NCBI GenBank assembly: GCA_030690405.1
Contig: JAUYGU010000073.1
Span: 1 to 14,689 of the forward strand
Reading direction: 5' to 3'
Source of the DNA: Dehalococcoidia bacterium
GTDB taxonomy: Bacteria > Chloroflexota > Dehalococcoidia > SM23-28-2 > RBG-16-64-32
Length of the DNA stretch: 14,689 nt
The translations under genes were made by a program, and so were the position numbers. Under the pieces are notes generated by a model. The model was not told the origin of the DNA. It searched no databases and was given only the letters and a program-made list of their open reading frames with translations. Below, one piece after another: positions 6,566-13,200 of the stretch; the first letter of the stretch is position 1, and each line of letters begins with the position of its first letter.

Positions 6566-7204
6566 GTGCTGACCTACGACCCGGAAAAGGCCGTCGCTCA
6601 CCTGCGGAAGGCGGACCCGGCGCTGGCCCGCATCATCGAAGCCGTCGGCCCCCTGACACTGGAGCCGCGCGACGGCGCCTTTCGCTCGCTGGCGCGGGCG
6701 ATCTTCTTCCAGCAGCTCGCCGGCCCGGCGGCGAGGGCGATCATGGGGCGCGCGCTCGCAGCGCTGGGCAGCGACGAAGGGCGGTTCTTCACGCCACAGC
6801 AGTTCCTGGCCGCGAGCGACGACGATCTGCGGGCGGCCGGCCTTTCGCGGCAGAAGCTGGCCTACCTGCGCGACCTTTCGGAGAAGTTCGCCGGCGGTCA
6901 GATGAGCGAAGGGGAGTTTGCCGCCGAGGAGGACGAGGAGGTTATCCGCAAGGTCACGCTGGTCAAGGGGATCGGCCGCTGGACGGCGGAGATGTTCCTG
7001 ATCTTCTCGCTCGGACGGCCGGACGTGCTGCCGGTGGACGACCTGGGGGTGCGGCGCGGCTTCCAGATAGCGTACGGTCTCGACGACCTGCCGAAGCCGG
7101 AGGAGATGCGTCGCATCGCGGAGCCGTGGCGGCCGTACCGGAGCGCCGGCACGTGGTATATGTGGCGCAGCCTCGGCGTGGCGCTGCCCGAAGAGGGACG
7201 CTAA
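6566..7204 (+). CDS. DNA-3-methyladenine glycosylase II family (AlkA-like, HhH-GPD)
   Basis: This helix-hairpin-helix DNA glycosylase removes alkylated bases such as 3-methyladenine in base-excision repair. From GTG 6566 it is 212 aa, the size of compact AlkA/Mag-type enzymes lacking the extra N-terminal domain of E. coli AlkA. The HhH element LVKGIGRWTAEMFLIF spans about 132-147, and LPVDDLGVRRG (155-165) contains the catalytic Asp at D159. The C-terminal WRPYRSAGTWYMWR (188-201) is typical of the group. The ATG at 6515 would add 17 residues of unlikely Gly/Arg-rich sequence and cross the -10 box, so GTG is preferred. Expression is probably leaderless. There is no iron-sulfur cluster Cys motif. 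Confidence 0.9.
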   Translation: MLTYDPEKAVAHLRKADPALARIIEAVGPLTLEPRDGAFRSLARAIFFQQLAGPAARAIMGRALAALGSDEGRFFTPQQFLAASDDDLRAAGLSRQKLAYLRDLSEKFAGGQMSEGEFAAEEDEEVIRKVTLVKGIGRWTAEMFLIFSLGRPDVLPVDDLGVRRGFQIAYGLDDLPKPEEMRRIAEPWRPYRSAGTWYMWRSLGVALPEEGR

Positions 7205-7242
7205 ATGCTACTGTGCGCCTGACCCGAGGTTGGGACCGGAAC

Positions 7243-7440
7243 CTAGAACTTGCCGGGCGGTGAACCGAACCCCGAGAATCGCTCCTCTGTCTTTGTGGTC
7301 CTTCTCCCCTGCCTCTCGATCCTCGTCACCGGCTGAGGGGTCTCCGTAAGCACCGGCCGATCGGCGCTCCGGGACTTCACGAATACCGACGCTTCTTCCC
7401 GATTTGACCGTCCCAAGAATCGACCCGGAAACCACTCCAT
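7243..7440 (-). CDS. Possible small basic protein, 65 aa
   Basis: This is an unrecognised candidate gene. The ATG at 7440 is preceded by AAAGGAGGG on the minus strand (9 nt spacing), a strong Shine-Dalgarno that is hard to explain otherwise in this spacer. The predicted product is Arg/Lys-rich with several Ser and Thr, starts MEWFPGRFLGRS, and has no membrane segment, cysteine or known motif. Codon third positions are less GC-biased than in neighbouring genes, which suggests recent acquisition, a degenerate gene or chance. It would be convergent with the glycosylase and divergent from the thiolase. A dispersed non-coding element is the main alternative. Confidence 0.35.
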   Translation of the reverse strand: MEWFPGRFLGRSNREEASVFVKSRSADRPVLTETPQPVTRIERQGRRTTKTEERFSGFGSPPGKF

Positions 7441-7583
7441 CTGAAGCGGCCCTCCTTTCCATCACTGCCTACTTTCAATTCTGGCATCCTAAGGACAGAA
7501 AGACAGTTAACGGAACATAGATTTAGGTTGAGGAACGGTGAACAGTGACGCCGCCGCGGGCGGCCCACGGCCCCCGCCTCCGC

Positions 7584-7612
7584 TTGACCCCTTACCGTGC
7601 AGCAGATACGAT
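7584..7612 (+). promoter_or_regulatory. Promoter for the thiolase gene
   Basis: TTGACC (7584-7589) and TACGAT (7607-7612) are spaced 17 bp, matching the sigma-70-type consensus at 5/6 and 4/6. The predicted transcription start near 7619 leaves a short leader carrying the AGGAGGA ribosome-binding site. Confidence 0.55.
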
Positions 7613-7642
7613 GCAATACGCCCCGTAGAGCAGGAGGACACC

Positions 7643-8824
7643 ATGAACGAAGTGGTCATCGCCGGCGCCGCCCGTACGCCCATCGGCACCTTCGGCGGCT
7701 CATTCGCGGAGGTATCCGCCACCAGGCTGGGAGCCGTCGCCATCGCCGAGGCGCTCAAGCGGGCGGGGGTGAAGCCGGAGCAGGTGGACGAGGTGCTTAT
7801 GGGGAACGTCCTCTCCGCCGGCCTGGGGATGAACCCGGCGCGACAGGCCGCGCTGGCGGCGGGCCTCCCGGACAGCACCCCCGCCACGTCCGTGAACAAG
7901 GTGTGCGGCTCCGGCCTGAAGACGGTCGCCCTGGCGGCGGGCGCGATAATGCTCGGCGACGCGGAGATCGTGGTGGCGGGCGGCATGGAGGGGATGTCGA
8001 GCGCACCTTACCTGCTGCCGAAGGGGCGTTACGGCTACCGGATGGGCCACGGCGAGGTTACGGACCATATGATTAAGGACGGGCTGTGGTGTTCTCTCGA
8101 GGACTGCCACATGGGCGTCACCGCCGAGAACGTCGCCCGGGAGCGCGAGATCTCGCGCGCGGACCAGGACGCCTTCGCGGCGGAGAGCCAGCGGAAGGTG
8201 GGCCGCGCCTGGGAGACGGGCGTGTTCGCGGAGGAGATCGTGCCGGTAGAGATCCAGCAACGCAAGGGCACGCTCGTCGTCGATAAGGACGAGCACCCGC
8301 GGCCGGACACGACGGCGGAGGTGCTCGGCGGGCTGCGACCGGCGTTCGCGGGCGACGGGTCGGTGACCGCCGGCAACGCGTCCGGCATCAACGACGGGGG
8401 CGCCGCGGTGGTGGTGATGTCGCGCAAGAAGGCGGAGGAGCTAGGCGTGAAGCCGCTCGCATCGATCCGCGCCTACGCCTCGGCGGGGGTAGCGCCGCGG
8501 GTGATGGGGCTGGGCCCTCTGCCGGCGACGCGAAACGTCCTCGCGAAGTCCGGCCTATCGCTGGCCGAGATCGACCTGATCGAGGCGAACGAGGCGTTCG
8601 CGGCGCAGTCGCTGGCGGTGGGGCGTGAGCTGGGCTGGGACTGGGAGCGGGTGAACGTGAACGGCGGCGCGATCGCCCTGGGCCACCCGATCGGCGCCAG
8701 CGGCGCGCGAATCCTGGTGACGCTGCTGTACGAGATGAAGCGGCGGCAGGCGAAGCGCGGCCTGGCGACGCTGTGCATCGGCGGCGGCCAGGGGATCTCC
8801 ATGATCGTAGAGTCCGTGAACTAG
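7643..8824 (+). CDS. Acetyl-CoA acetyltransferase (thiolase)
   Basis: This thiolase condenses two acetyl-CoA to acetoacetyl-CoA or cleaves 3-ketoacyl-CoA in the reverse direction. At 393 aa it has the usual length. The nucleophile C88 lies in [13 protein letters not shown] is at 316-319, H348 in [14 protein letters not shown] (341-354) and C378 in CIGGGQG, so the active site is complete. The ATG at 7643 is chosen because AGGAGGA lies about 5 nt upstream (from 7632); a GTG at 7538 would add 35 residues of translated promoter. With the PhaB-like reductase at 2192 it could make 3-hydroxybutyryl-CoA, but beta-oxidation is as likely. The unknown gene at 8850 follows 25 bp downstream and is probably co-transcribed. 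Confidence 0.95.
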   Translation: MNEVVIAGAARTPIGTFGGSFAEVSATRLGAVAIAEALKRAGVKPEQVDEVLMGNVLSAGLGMNPARQAALAAGLPDSTPATSVNKVCGSGLKTVALAAGAIMLGDAEIVVAGGMEGMSSAPYLLPKGRYGYRMGHGEVTDHMIKDGLWCSLEDCHMGVTAENVAREREISRADQDAFAAESQRKVGRAWETGVFAEEIVPVEIQQRKGTLVVDKDEHPRPDTTAEVLGGLRPAFAGDGSVTAGNASGINDGGAAVVVMSRKKAEELGVKPLASIRAYASAGVAPRVMGLGPLPATRNVLAKSGLSLAEIDLIEANEAFAAQSLAVGRELGWDWERVNVNGGAIALGHPIGASGARILVTLLYEMKRRQAKRGLATLCIGGGQGISMIVESVN

Positions 8825-8849
8825 CGCCGAAGCACCAGACACCTTCCCA

Positions 8850-9782
8850 GTGCGCGAACAGGACGTCTGCCTGGAGCTGCTCCTCGACTGGCTGGCCGAC
8901 GAGCGCGGCCGCCGGTTCGAGATCGAGCGAACGGATGAGCCGGCGCCCGGCATACTCGCCGCCGTCGCGACGGACGGCTCGCAGCGGCTGGCCGCGGAGG
9001 TCCACCCGCTGCTGGAGCCCACACGGAACGACGCCTGGGCCTCGAACGGCGAGCGGCTGGAGACGGAGATCGCCTCGGGCCTGACGGGGGGCTACGCGCT
9101 GTGGCTGCCGCCGGGCGCCGACCTGCCGGCGGGCGGCAGCGCGGAGGACGAGCTGCTGCGGCTCGTCCGGGAGGTAGCGTCGAAGCTGGAGCCGGGGCAG
9201 CGCGCGGACGTCCCCGTGCCCGTATCCATCTTCATCAAGAAGCAGCAGGACGAAGGCTCCCTGATGTCGGTCAGCGGCGGGCTGAACCGCTACTGGGCCC
9301 GCCTCAGCGAGAGGGCCAAGGGAACGTACGACGTGGACAGCACGCGGCTCCACCGCCTGCCGGAGCCGGTGGCGCACGTGGAGCTGCTGTGCGAGACCGT
9401 CTGGGAGCGCGCCGCCGCCATCGAGAGCGCGGGCCAGTGGGCCGAGATCGAAACGATAGACGCCTGGACCCTCCAACGGCTGGCCGGCGCGGAAGGCTTC
9501 GCCGTAATCGGACGGCCGCCGGAGGAGCTCGCGGACATGGGGCTGGCTGTGCGCCGGAACCTGCGCCGCCTGCTGGCGGAGGCGACGCCGCGGCTGCACG
9601 AGAGCGGGGCGGAGATCAAGGCGCTCGTCGCCACCGGCTATTACGCGCACATGGAAGACGAGGGGGCCACGACCGCCATGCGCGGCTACGACCCGGCGCT
9701 TTACGCCGGCCTGGACTTCGTCTGCCTGACAGCGGACGGCCTGGTGAAACCGCTGATGGAGGCGCGGGTTGCAGGCGCCTGA
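8850..9782 (+). CDS. Protein of unknown function, 310 aa
   Basis: I do not recognise this family. The 310-aa product looks soluble, with no signal peptide or membrane segment, and is rich in Glu, Arg and Ala helices. Stretches that look conserved because of their mixed composition are GGYALWLPPGADLPAG (about 81-96), VPVSIFIKKQQDEGSLMSVSG (126-146), EGFAVIGRPPEE (about 214-225) and ATGYYAHMEDEG (about 261-272). GTG 8850 has no Shine-Dalgarno; it lies 25 bp after the thiolase stop, so translation may depend on coupling. The coding potential is strong (GC-biased third positions over 930 bp). It ends 13 bp before a REP-like hairpin. No cofactor or catalytic motif can be named with confidence. Confidence 0.8.
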   Translation: MREQDVCLELLLDWLADERGRRFEIERTDEPAPGILAAVATDGSQRLAAEVHPLLEPTRNDAWASNGERLETEIASGLTGGYALWLPPGADLPAGGSAEDELLRLVREVASKLEPGQRADVPVPVSIFIKKQQDEGSLMSVSGGLNRYWARLSERAKGTYDVDSTRLHRLPEPVAHVELLCETVWERAAAIESAGQWAEIETIDAWTLQRLAGAEGFAVIGRPPEELADMGLAVRRNLRRLLAEATPRLHESGAEIKALVATGYYAHMEDEGATTAMRGYDPALYAGLDFVCLTADGLVKPLMEARVAGA

Positions 9783-9795
9783 GGGCAGCGGTCGC

Positions 9796-9819
9796 GGGCG
9801 ACCCAAAGGTCGCCCCTAC
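9796..9819. repeat. REP-like palindrome with GTAG head (locus C)
   Basis: GGGCGACC-CAAA-GGTCGCCC (9796-9815) is a perfect 8-bp stem with a 4-nt loop, flanked by CTAC (9816-9819). On the minus strand this reads GTAG followed at once by the palindrome, the same design as locus A. It fills the short gap between two convergent genes and can act as a bidirectional terminator. The TAG of the GTAG head is the stop codon of the flavin reductase. Confidence 0.8.
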
Positions 9820-10310
9820 GAAGCATCGCCGAGCCCGCCGTACCGGCCCTCGTAGAAGACCAGCGGGTCGCCGCCGTCCAGCCGCCCCGCGTCTACGACC
9901 TCGCCGACGAAGATCGTGTGGTCGCCGCCGGGGTAGCGCCCGACGACGCGGCAGTCGAGATAGGCGAGGCTGCCGTCGATGACCGGGGCGCCGGTGGCGC
10001 GGGTGTGGTGCGGCACCTCGTCCAGCCGGTGCGCCGCCGACCCCTCCTTCACCGCGAAGTGCCTCGACAGGGCGTACTGCTCACGGCCGAGGATGTTGAG
10101 GGCGAAGACGCCGCTCGCGTCGACGATGTCGTGGCTGTCGGCCGACCTGTCGATGCAGACGAGGACGAGGGGCGGATCGAGCGAAACGGCGGCGACGGCG
10201 TTGGCGGTCATCCCGTGAAGCTCGCCGCCGAGGCGGGTGGTGACGATGGTGACGCCGGTGGCGAAGCGGCCCATCACGGCGCGGAACTCGTCCCTGCCGG
10301 GCGGCGACAT
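9816..10310 (-). CDS. Flavin reductase family protein (FMN-binding split barrel)
   Basis: This is an NAD(P)H:flavin oxidoreductase of the HpaC/flavin-reductase-like domain family, which supplies reduced FMN or FAD to a partner monooxygenase. At 164 aa it has the normal length. FATGVTIVTT is at 16-25, GMTANAVAAVSLDPPLVLVCID at 33-54 and HTIFVGEVVD at 131-140, all typical of the family. The ATG at 10310 overlaps the TGA of the epimerase gene (TGATG), and AGGAGGT precedes it inside that gene's last codons, so translation is coupled. A divergent LLM-class oxidoreductase at 11396 could be its partner if that enzyme uses FMN rather than F420. The stop codon lies in a REP-like repeat. Confidence 0.92.
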   Translation of the reverse strand: MSPPGRDEFRAVMGRFATGVTIVTTRLGGELHGMTANAVAAVSLDPPLVLVCIDRSADSHDIVDASGVFALNILGREQYALSRHFAVKEGSAAHRLDEVPHHTRATGAPVIDGSLAYLDCRVVGRYPGGDHTIFVGEVVDAGRLDGGDPLVFYEGRYGGLGDAS

Positions 10311-11317
10311 CAGCCCGCCACCTCCTGTCTCGCCGCAAGCCGCCATTCGACGCAGCGCCGGACGGCCTCGCGCATCGGCACCTCGGGCCGCCATCCCAGC
10401 TCCCGCCGCGCCTTGGAGGCGTCCTCCAGGTACTCCGCGGCGAGCATTGTGACCGGCATACGTCTGAGGGGTGGCTCCCAGCGGCCAGTCGCCACGCTGG
10501 CGACCTCCATCGCCAGGGCGACGGCGTAGACGAGCGGGAGCGGGACCGACCGCCGCGGCGCCGCCAGCCCGCTGGCCTCCGCGATCGCCTGCAACAGGTC
10601 GCGCTGCGTCACCACTTCGTCCGAGACGACGTTGTACGGCTGGCCCGCCGCCTGCGGGCTCGCGATGGCGAGCAGGCAGGCGGCGGCGACGTCGCCGGCG
10701 TAGAGGCAGGGCAGCCGGTTGCGCCCGTTCCCCCAGCAGACGGCACCCTTGCCGCGCATGTAGGCCGCCAGGCCGGGCACAGTCACACGGTCGCGCTCGC
10801 CCAGCACTACCCCCGGGCGGACGGCGGTGACCGCCAGGCGTCCCTCGGCGTGGTACTGCCAGGCGATCCGCTCCGCCGCCAGCTTGGAGCGACGGTAGTA
10901 GTCCCACCAGGCGAAGCGCGTCTCCAGCGGCGTCTCCTCGGTCATCGGCTTCCCCAGCTGGCTGTGCGCGTAAACGCCGTCCGTGCTGACCTGGAGGAAT
11001 CGGCTCACGTTCGCGCGGGCGGCCGCCTCCAGCACGTTCCGCGTCCCCTCTATCGTGAGCGACCGGAACAGCCGCCAGGGGCCCCAGTCCGTGACGGCGG
11101 CCGCCGCGTGGTAGACGGCTTCGATGCCGTCCATCGCGGGGGAGAGCGACGCCGGGTCCGTGATGTCGCCGTGGGCCAGCTCGACGCCCAGCGCGCGGAG
11201 GTGGGACACGTCACTCGCCGGGCGGACGAACGCGCGCACCTCGTCGCCGGCGGCGACGAGCCGTTCGACGATATGGCTGCCGATAAAGCCGCTGGCGCCC
11301 GTGACCAGGACCCTCAT
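10310..11317 (-). CDS. NAD-dependent epimerase/dehydratase (extended SDR, 3beta-HSD-like)
   Basis: This extended short-chain dehydrogenase of 335 aa binds NAD(P) through TGASGFIG (6-13) and has the catalytic YxxxK as Y141-RRS-K145, with S111/T112 in VSTDGVYA as the third residue. GDIT (50-53) marks the adenine pocket. Such enzymes act on nucleotide sugars, hydroxysteroid-like alcohols or dihydroflavonols; the sequence does not say which. AGGAGGT lies about 6 nt before the ATG at 11317. It is the first gene of a two-gene minus-strand operon with the flavin reductase and is divergent from the LLM gene 78 bp away. GTATAC at 11372-11377 could serve as a -10 for either direction (TATACT on the minus strand). 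Confidence 0.92.
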   Translation of the reverse strand: MRVLVTGASGFIGSHIVERLVAAGDEVRAFVRPASDVSHLRALGVELAHGDITDPASLSPAMDGIEAVYHAAAAVTDWGPWRLFRSLTIEGTRNVLEAAARANVSRFLQVSTDGVYAHSQLGKPMTEETPLETRFAWWDYYRRSKLAAERIAWQYHAEGRLAVTAVRPGVVLGERDRVTVPGLAAYMRGKGAVCWGNGRNRLPCLYAGDVAAACLLAIASPQAAGQPYNVVSDEVVTQRDLLQAIAEASGLAAPRRSVPLPLVYAVALAMEVASVATGRWEPPLRRMPVTMLAAEYLEDASKARRELGWRPEVPMREAVRRCVEWRLAARQEVAG

Positions 11318-11395
11318 CGCCGACCTCCTCTAGCGCCCCGCATAGCTGTGGGATAGGCTACTTTCTAGCGAGTATACACGAATGAGCGGAAGCCG

Positions 11396-12403
11396 ATGAG
11401 CCGCTACTCCCTGGCCGTGGGGATCGCCCCGGCGGAGGAGATCGCGCACCTGGCGCGACAGGCGGAGGACGCCGGCTTCGAAGCGCTGTGGGCGGCCGAG
11501 ATGTCGCACGAGCCGTTCCTGCCGCTGGCGGCGGCGGCGACGTCGACCTCGCGCATCCAGCTCGGCACCTCCATCGCCCTGGCGTTCGTGCGCAGCCCCT
11601 GGGTGACGGCGCTATCGGCGCTGGACATGGACATGCTCTCCGGCGGGCGGTTCATCCTCGGCCTGGGGACCGGCCTCAAGCGGCTGAACGAGCGCTGGCA
11701 CGGCGTGGCCTACGGCAAGCCGACGCCGCACATCAAGGAGTGCATCCAGGTGATCCGGCTGATCACGGAGAACGCGCACCTGGGCCGGCCGATACGCTTC
11801 TCCGGCCAGTACTACGACCTCGATATCCAGGGCTGGCAGCGCCCCTTCCCACCCGTGCGAGAGCGCATTCCGGTCTTCCTGGCAGGCGTGCGCGAGGGGA
11901 TGATCCGGACGGCGGCGGAGATAGCGGACGGGCTGCTGGGCCACGCGATCTACTCGCTGCCGTGGATACGGCAGACGGTGCTGCCTTCGGTGGCGCGTGG
12001 GCTGGCGCAGGCGGGCCGGGAGCGGAACGCCTTCCACCTCTGCCTGACCGTCTGCTGCGCCGCCGGCAAGGACCGGACCGCGGCGCGAAGGGCGGCGGCC
12101 GCCACGATCGCGTTCTACGCGACGGTCAACACCTACGAGCCGCTGTTCGCCGCCTTCGGCGAGGAGTACCGGCGGATCCAGTCGGCGGTGATGCGGGGCG
12201 ACACGGCGGAGATGGTGGACGCCGTGTCGGAGCAGATGATCGACGCCTTCGCGGTGGCGGGCACTCCGGACGAGGTGCGGGGGAAGCTATCGGCCTACGC
12301 GGAGTTGGCGGACTCGATCTGCCTGGCGCCGCCGGACCAGCTCATCGACCCGGCGGAGACGGAGGAGTACCGGCGGGCGCTGCTGGCGACGTTCGGGCGG
12401 TAG
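11396..12403 (+). CDS. LLM-class flavin- or F420-dependent oxidoreductase
   Basis: This TIM-barrel enzyme of the luciferase-like monooxygenase superfamily has 335 aa. SGGRFILGLGTGLKRLNERWHG (from residue 82) and AGVREGMIRTAAEIADGLLGH (from 163) are closest to the methylenetetrahydromethanopterin-reductase-like, F420-dependent branch, but FMN monooxygenases share much of this. Substrates range from alkanesulfonates and amines to F420-linked alcohols, so none is assigned. GGAAG (11389-11393) lies just before ATG 11396; a five-codon frame from ATG 11382 ends by overlapping that ATG. A TATACA at 11373-11378 may be the -10, giving a very short leader. In SAR202-type Chloroflexota this superfamily is known to be expanded and linked to oxidation of recalcitrant organic matter. 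Confidence 0.92.
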   Translation: MSRYSLAVGIAPAEEIAHLARQAEDAGFEALWAAEMSHEPFLPLAAAATSTSRIQLGTSIALAFVRSPWVTALSALDMDMLSGGRFILGLGTGLKRLNERWHGVAYGKPTPHIKECIQVIRLITENAHLGRPIRFSGQYYDLDIQGWQRPFPPVRERIPVFLAGVREGMIRTAAEIADGLLGHAIYSLPWIRQTVLPSVARGLAQAGRERNAFHLCLTVCCAAGKDRTAARRAAAATIAFYATVNTYEPLFAAFGEEYRRIQSAVMRGDTAEMVDAVSEQMIDAFAVAGTPDEVRGKLSAYAELADSICLAPPDQLIDPAETEEYRRALLATFGR

Positions 12404-12430
12404 AGCAGGCCGCTCCGCATTCCGGAGGGA

Positions 12431-12475
12431 CAGGCTTCAGCCTGGCGTCGGTCAGCCTGAAGGCTGACCGACGCC
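12431..12475. repeat. REP-like double hairpin (locus D)
   Basis: A small hairpin, CAGGC-TTCA-GCCTG (12431-12444), abuts a 14-bp perfect stem, GGCGTCGGTCAGCC (12444-12457) with GGCTGACCGACGCC (12462-12475) and a TGAA loop. The GGGCGTCGG word at its minus-strand end also occurs at 351-359 in locus A. It lies 27 bp after the LLM stop and upstream of the redoxin promoter, so it probably also terminates transcription. Confidence 0.8.
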
Positions 12476-12499
12476 CAATCCGGCGCGGCGCTGCCCCGT

Positions 12500-12529
12500 T
12501 TGTTTCGGTCGTGCCAACTCCAGTATTAT
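12500..12529 (+). promoter_or_regulatory. Promoter for the redoxin gene, probably leaderless
   Basis: TTGTTT (12500-12505) and TATTAT (12524-12529) are 18 bp apart; the -10 matches 5/6. It ends 6 nt before the GTG start at 12536, so transcription should begin at the start codon. No Shine-Dalgarno is present. Confidence 0.5.
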
Positions 12530-12535
12530 TCGGGC

Positions 12536-13027
12536 GTGACCATCGAAGTTGGAGCCAGGGCGCCGGAGTTCTCCCTGAAGGGGACCGACGGCCGGACGTA
12601 CGCCCTGGCCGAAGCACTGGCGCGGGGGCCGCTGCTGCTGGCGTTCTTCAAGACGACCTGCGGCACCTGCGACCTCGCGTTCCCCTACATCAACCGCTTC
12701 TCGGAGGCCTATCCGACGAACGGCTGGAGCCTGTGGGCGGTCGCGCAGGACCCGCCGACGGAGGCGAACGGCTACGCCGCCTCGCACCGGATGACGTACC
12801 CCGTGCTGCCGGACATCGACGGCTACGCCGTCTCGCGGGCGTACGACCCGCCGGCGACGCCCACGCTGTTCCTGATCGACCGTCGCGGGCGGGTCGCCTA
12901 CGAGACGGCCGGCTTCAGCAAGGAGGACCTGAACTCGCTGTCGAGAGCTCTGGCGGAGCGTCTGGGCGCAGAGCCGGTCGTGATCGCGCCGGCCGGCGAC
13001 GGCAACCCGGACTTCAAGCCGGGGTGA
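12536..13027 (+). CDS. Redoxin, thioredoxin-fold (TlpA/AhpC-TSA-like)
   Basis: This 163-aa cytoplasmic thioredoxin-fold protein probably acts as a peroxiredoxin-like or thiol-disulfide oxidoreductase. APEFSLKGTDGR (9-20) is the typical N-terminal segment; the active site FFKTTCGTCDLAFPY carries C42 and C45 (CxxC), and the cis-proline is P109 in ATPTLFLID. There is no signal peptide or lipobox, so it differs from exported TlpA/ResA proteins. It starts at a GTG placed 6 nt after a -10 box. The frame ends NPDFKPG at TGA 13025-13027, and codons continue open for seven more residues to TAG 13049-13051. A selenocysteine readthrough is considered as a finding but is not assumed here. Confidence 0.88.
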   Translation: MTIEVGARAPEFSLKGTDGRTYALAEALARGPLLLAFFKTTCGTCDLAFPYINRFSEAYPTNGWSLWAVAQDPPTEANGYAASHRMTYPVLPDIDGYAVSRAYDPPATPTLFLIDRRGRVAYETAGFSKEDLNSLSRALAERLGAEPVVIAPAGDGNPDFKPG

Positions 13028-13059
13028 GGCCCCAGGCACCGGCGGGGCTAGTTAGCCTC

Positions 13060-13088
13060 TTGTTGGCTTTCGGCGCCTGTGTTAGTAT
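13060..13088 (+). promoter_or_regulatory. Promoter for the leader ORF and zinc-ribbon gene
   Basis: TTGTTG (13060-13065) and TAGTAT (13083-13088) are spaced 17 bp, at 3/6 and 4/6 consensus. The transcript would begin near 13096, leaving about 150 nt before the zinc-ribbon start. Confidence 0.5.
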
Positions 13089-13095
13089 GAGTCAG

Positions 13096-13155
13096 ATGTT
13101 TTGTACCTTCTACAGCGGCGAAGGCCCCGAACTCCCGTGGCCGTCTATGTTGTAG
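13096..13155 (+). CDS. Putative leader peptide, 19 aa
   Basis: A short frame, ATG 13096 to TAG 13155, begins 7 nt after the -10 box and so would be translated leaderless from the first base of the transcript. The peptide reads MFCTFYSGEGPELPWPSML. It has no homologue I can name and contains one Cys and three Pro. It lies upstream of a Shine-Dalgarno-covering hairpin, where translation of a leader could affect downstream folding. It may equally be a chance frame; an in-frame ATG at 13087 overlaps the -10 and is unlikely to be used. Confidence 0.35.
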   Translation: MFCTFYSGEGPELPWPSML

Positions 13156-13200
13156 ACGAGGTTAAAGTTCTGCGCGTCGGCTCCCCCCGCAACCGCTCAG

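Larger units (their letters stand above)
7205..7642. other. Long spacer with few clear genes
   Basis: This 438-bp gap between the glycosylase and thiolase genes has visibly lower and more even base composition than its flanks, especially at 7441-7545. It holds one plausible small gene on the minus strand (7243-7440), a short hairpin GCCGCC-GCG-GGCGGC at 7550-7564, and the thiolase promoter at 7584-7612. Other open frames here on the minus strand (7208-7465 and 7377-7616) lack ribosome-binding sites, and the second runs across the thiolase promoter. I see no RNA gene or repeat of the REP-like family. Confidence 0.6.

Noticed and set aside
7377..7616. 79-codon minus-strand frame upstream of thiolase
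   Set aside because: It runs through the thiolase promoter and leader, has no Shine-Dalgarno and no recognisable motif.
7538..7642. Extended thiolase N-terminus from GTG 7538
   Set aside because: The extra 35 residues are Pro/Arg-rich, cross a good promoter, and are absent from the usual 393-aa family; ATG 7643 has AGGAGGA.
8388..9806. 472-codon minus-strand frame opposite the thiolase and the unknown gene
   Set aside because: Antisense shadow with Arg/His/Pro-rich composition and no motif; the plus strand holds a complete thiolase.
9816..10907. Longer 363-aa version of the flavin reductase
   Set aside because: The first 199 residues are a shadow of the epimerase gene. The ATG at 10310 has a Shine-Dalgarno and gives the normal family length.
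11488..13155. 555-codon plus-strand frame across the LLM and redoxin genes
   Set aside because: Shadow of two recognisable genes and their spacer; the product is low-complexity Gly/Arg/Ala. Only its last 20 codons (13096-13155) are considered separately as a leader ORF.
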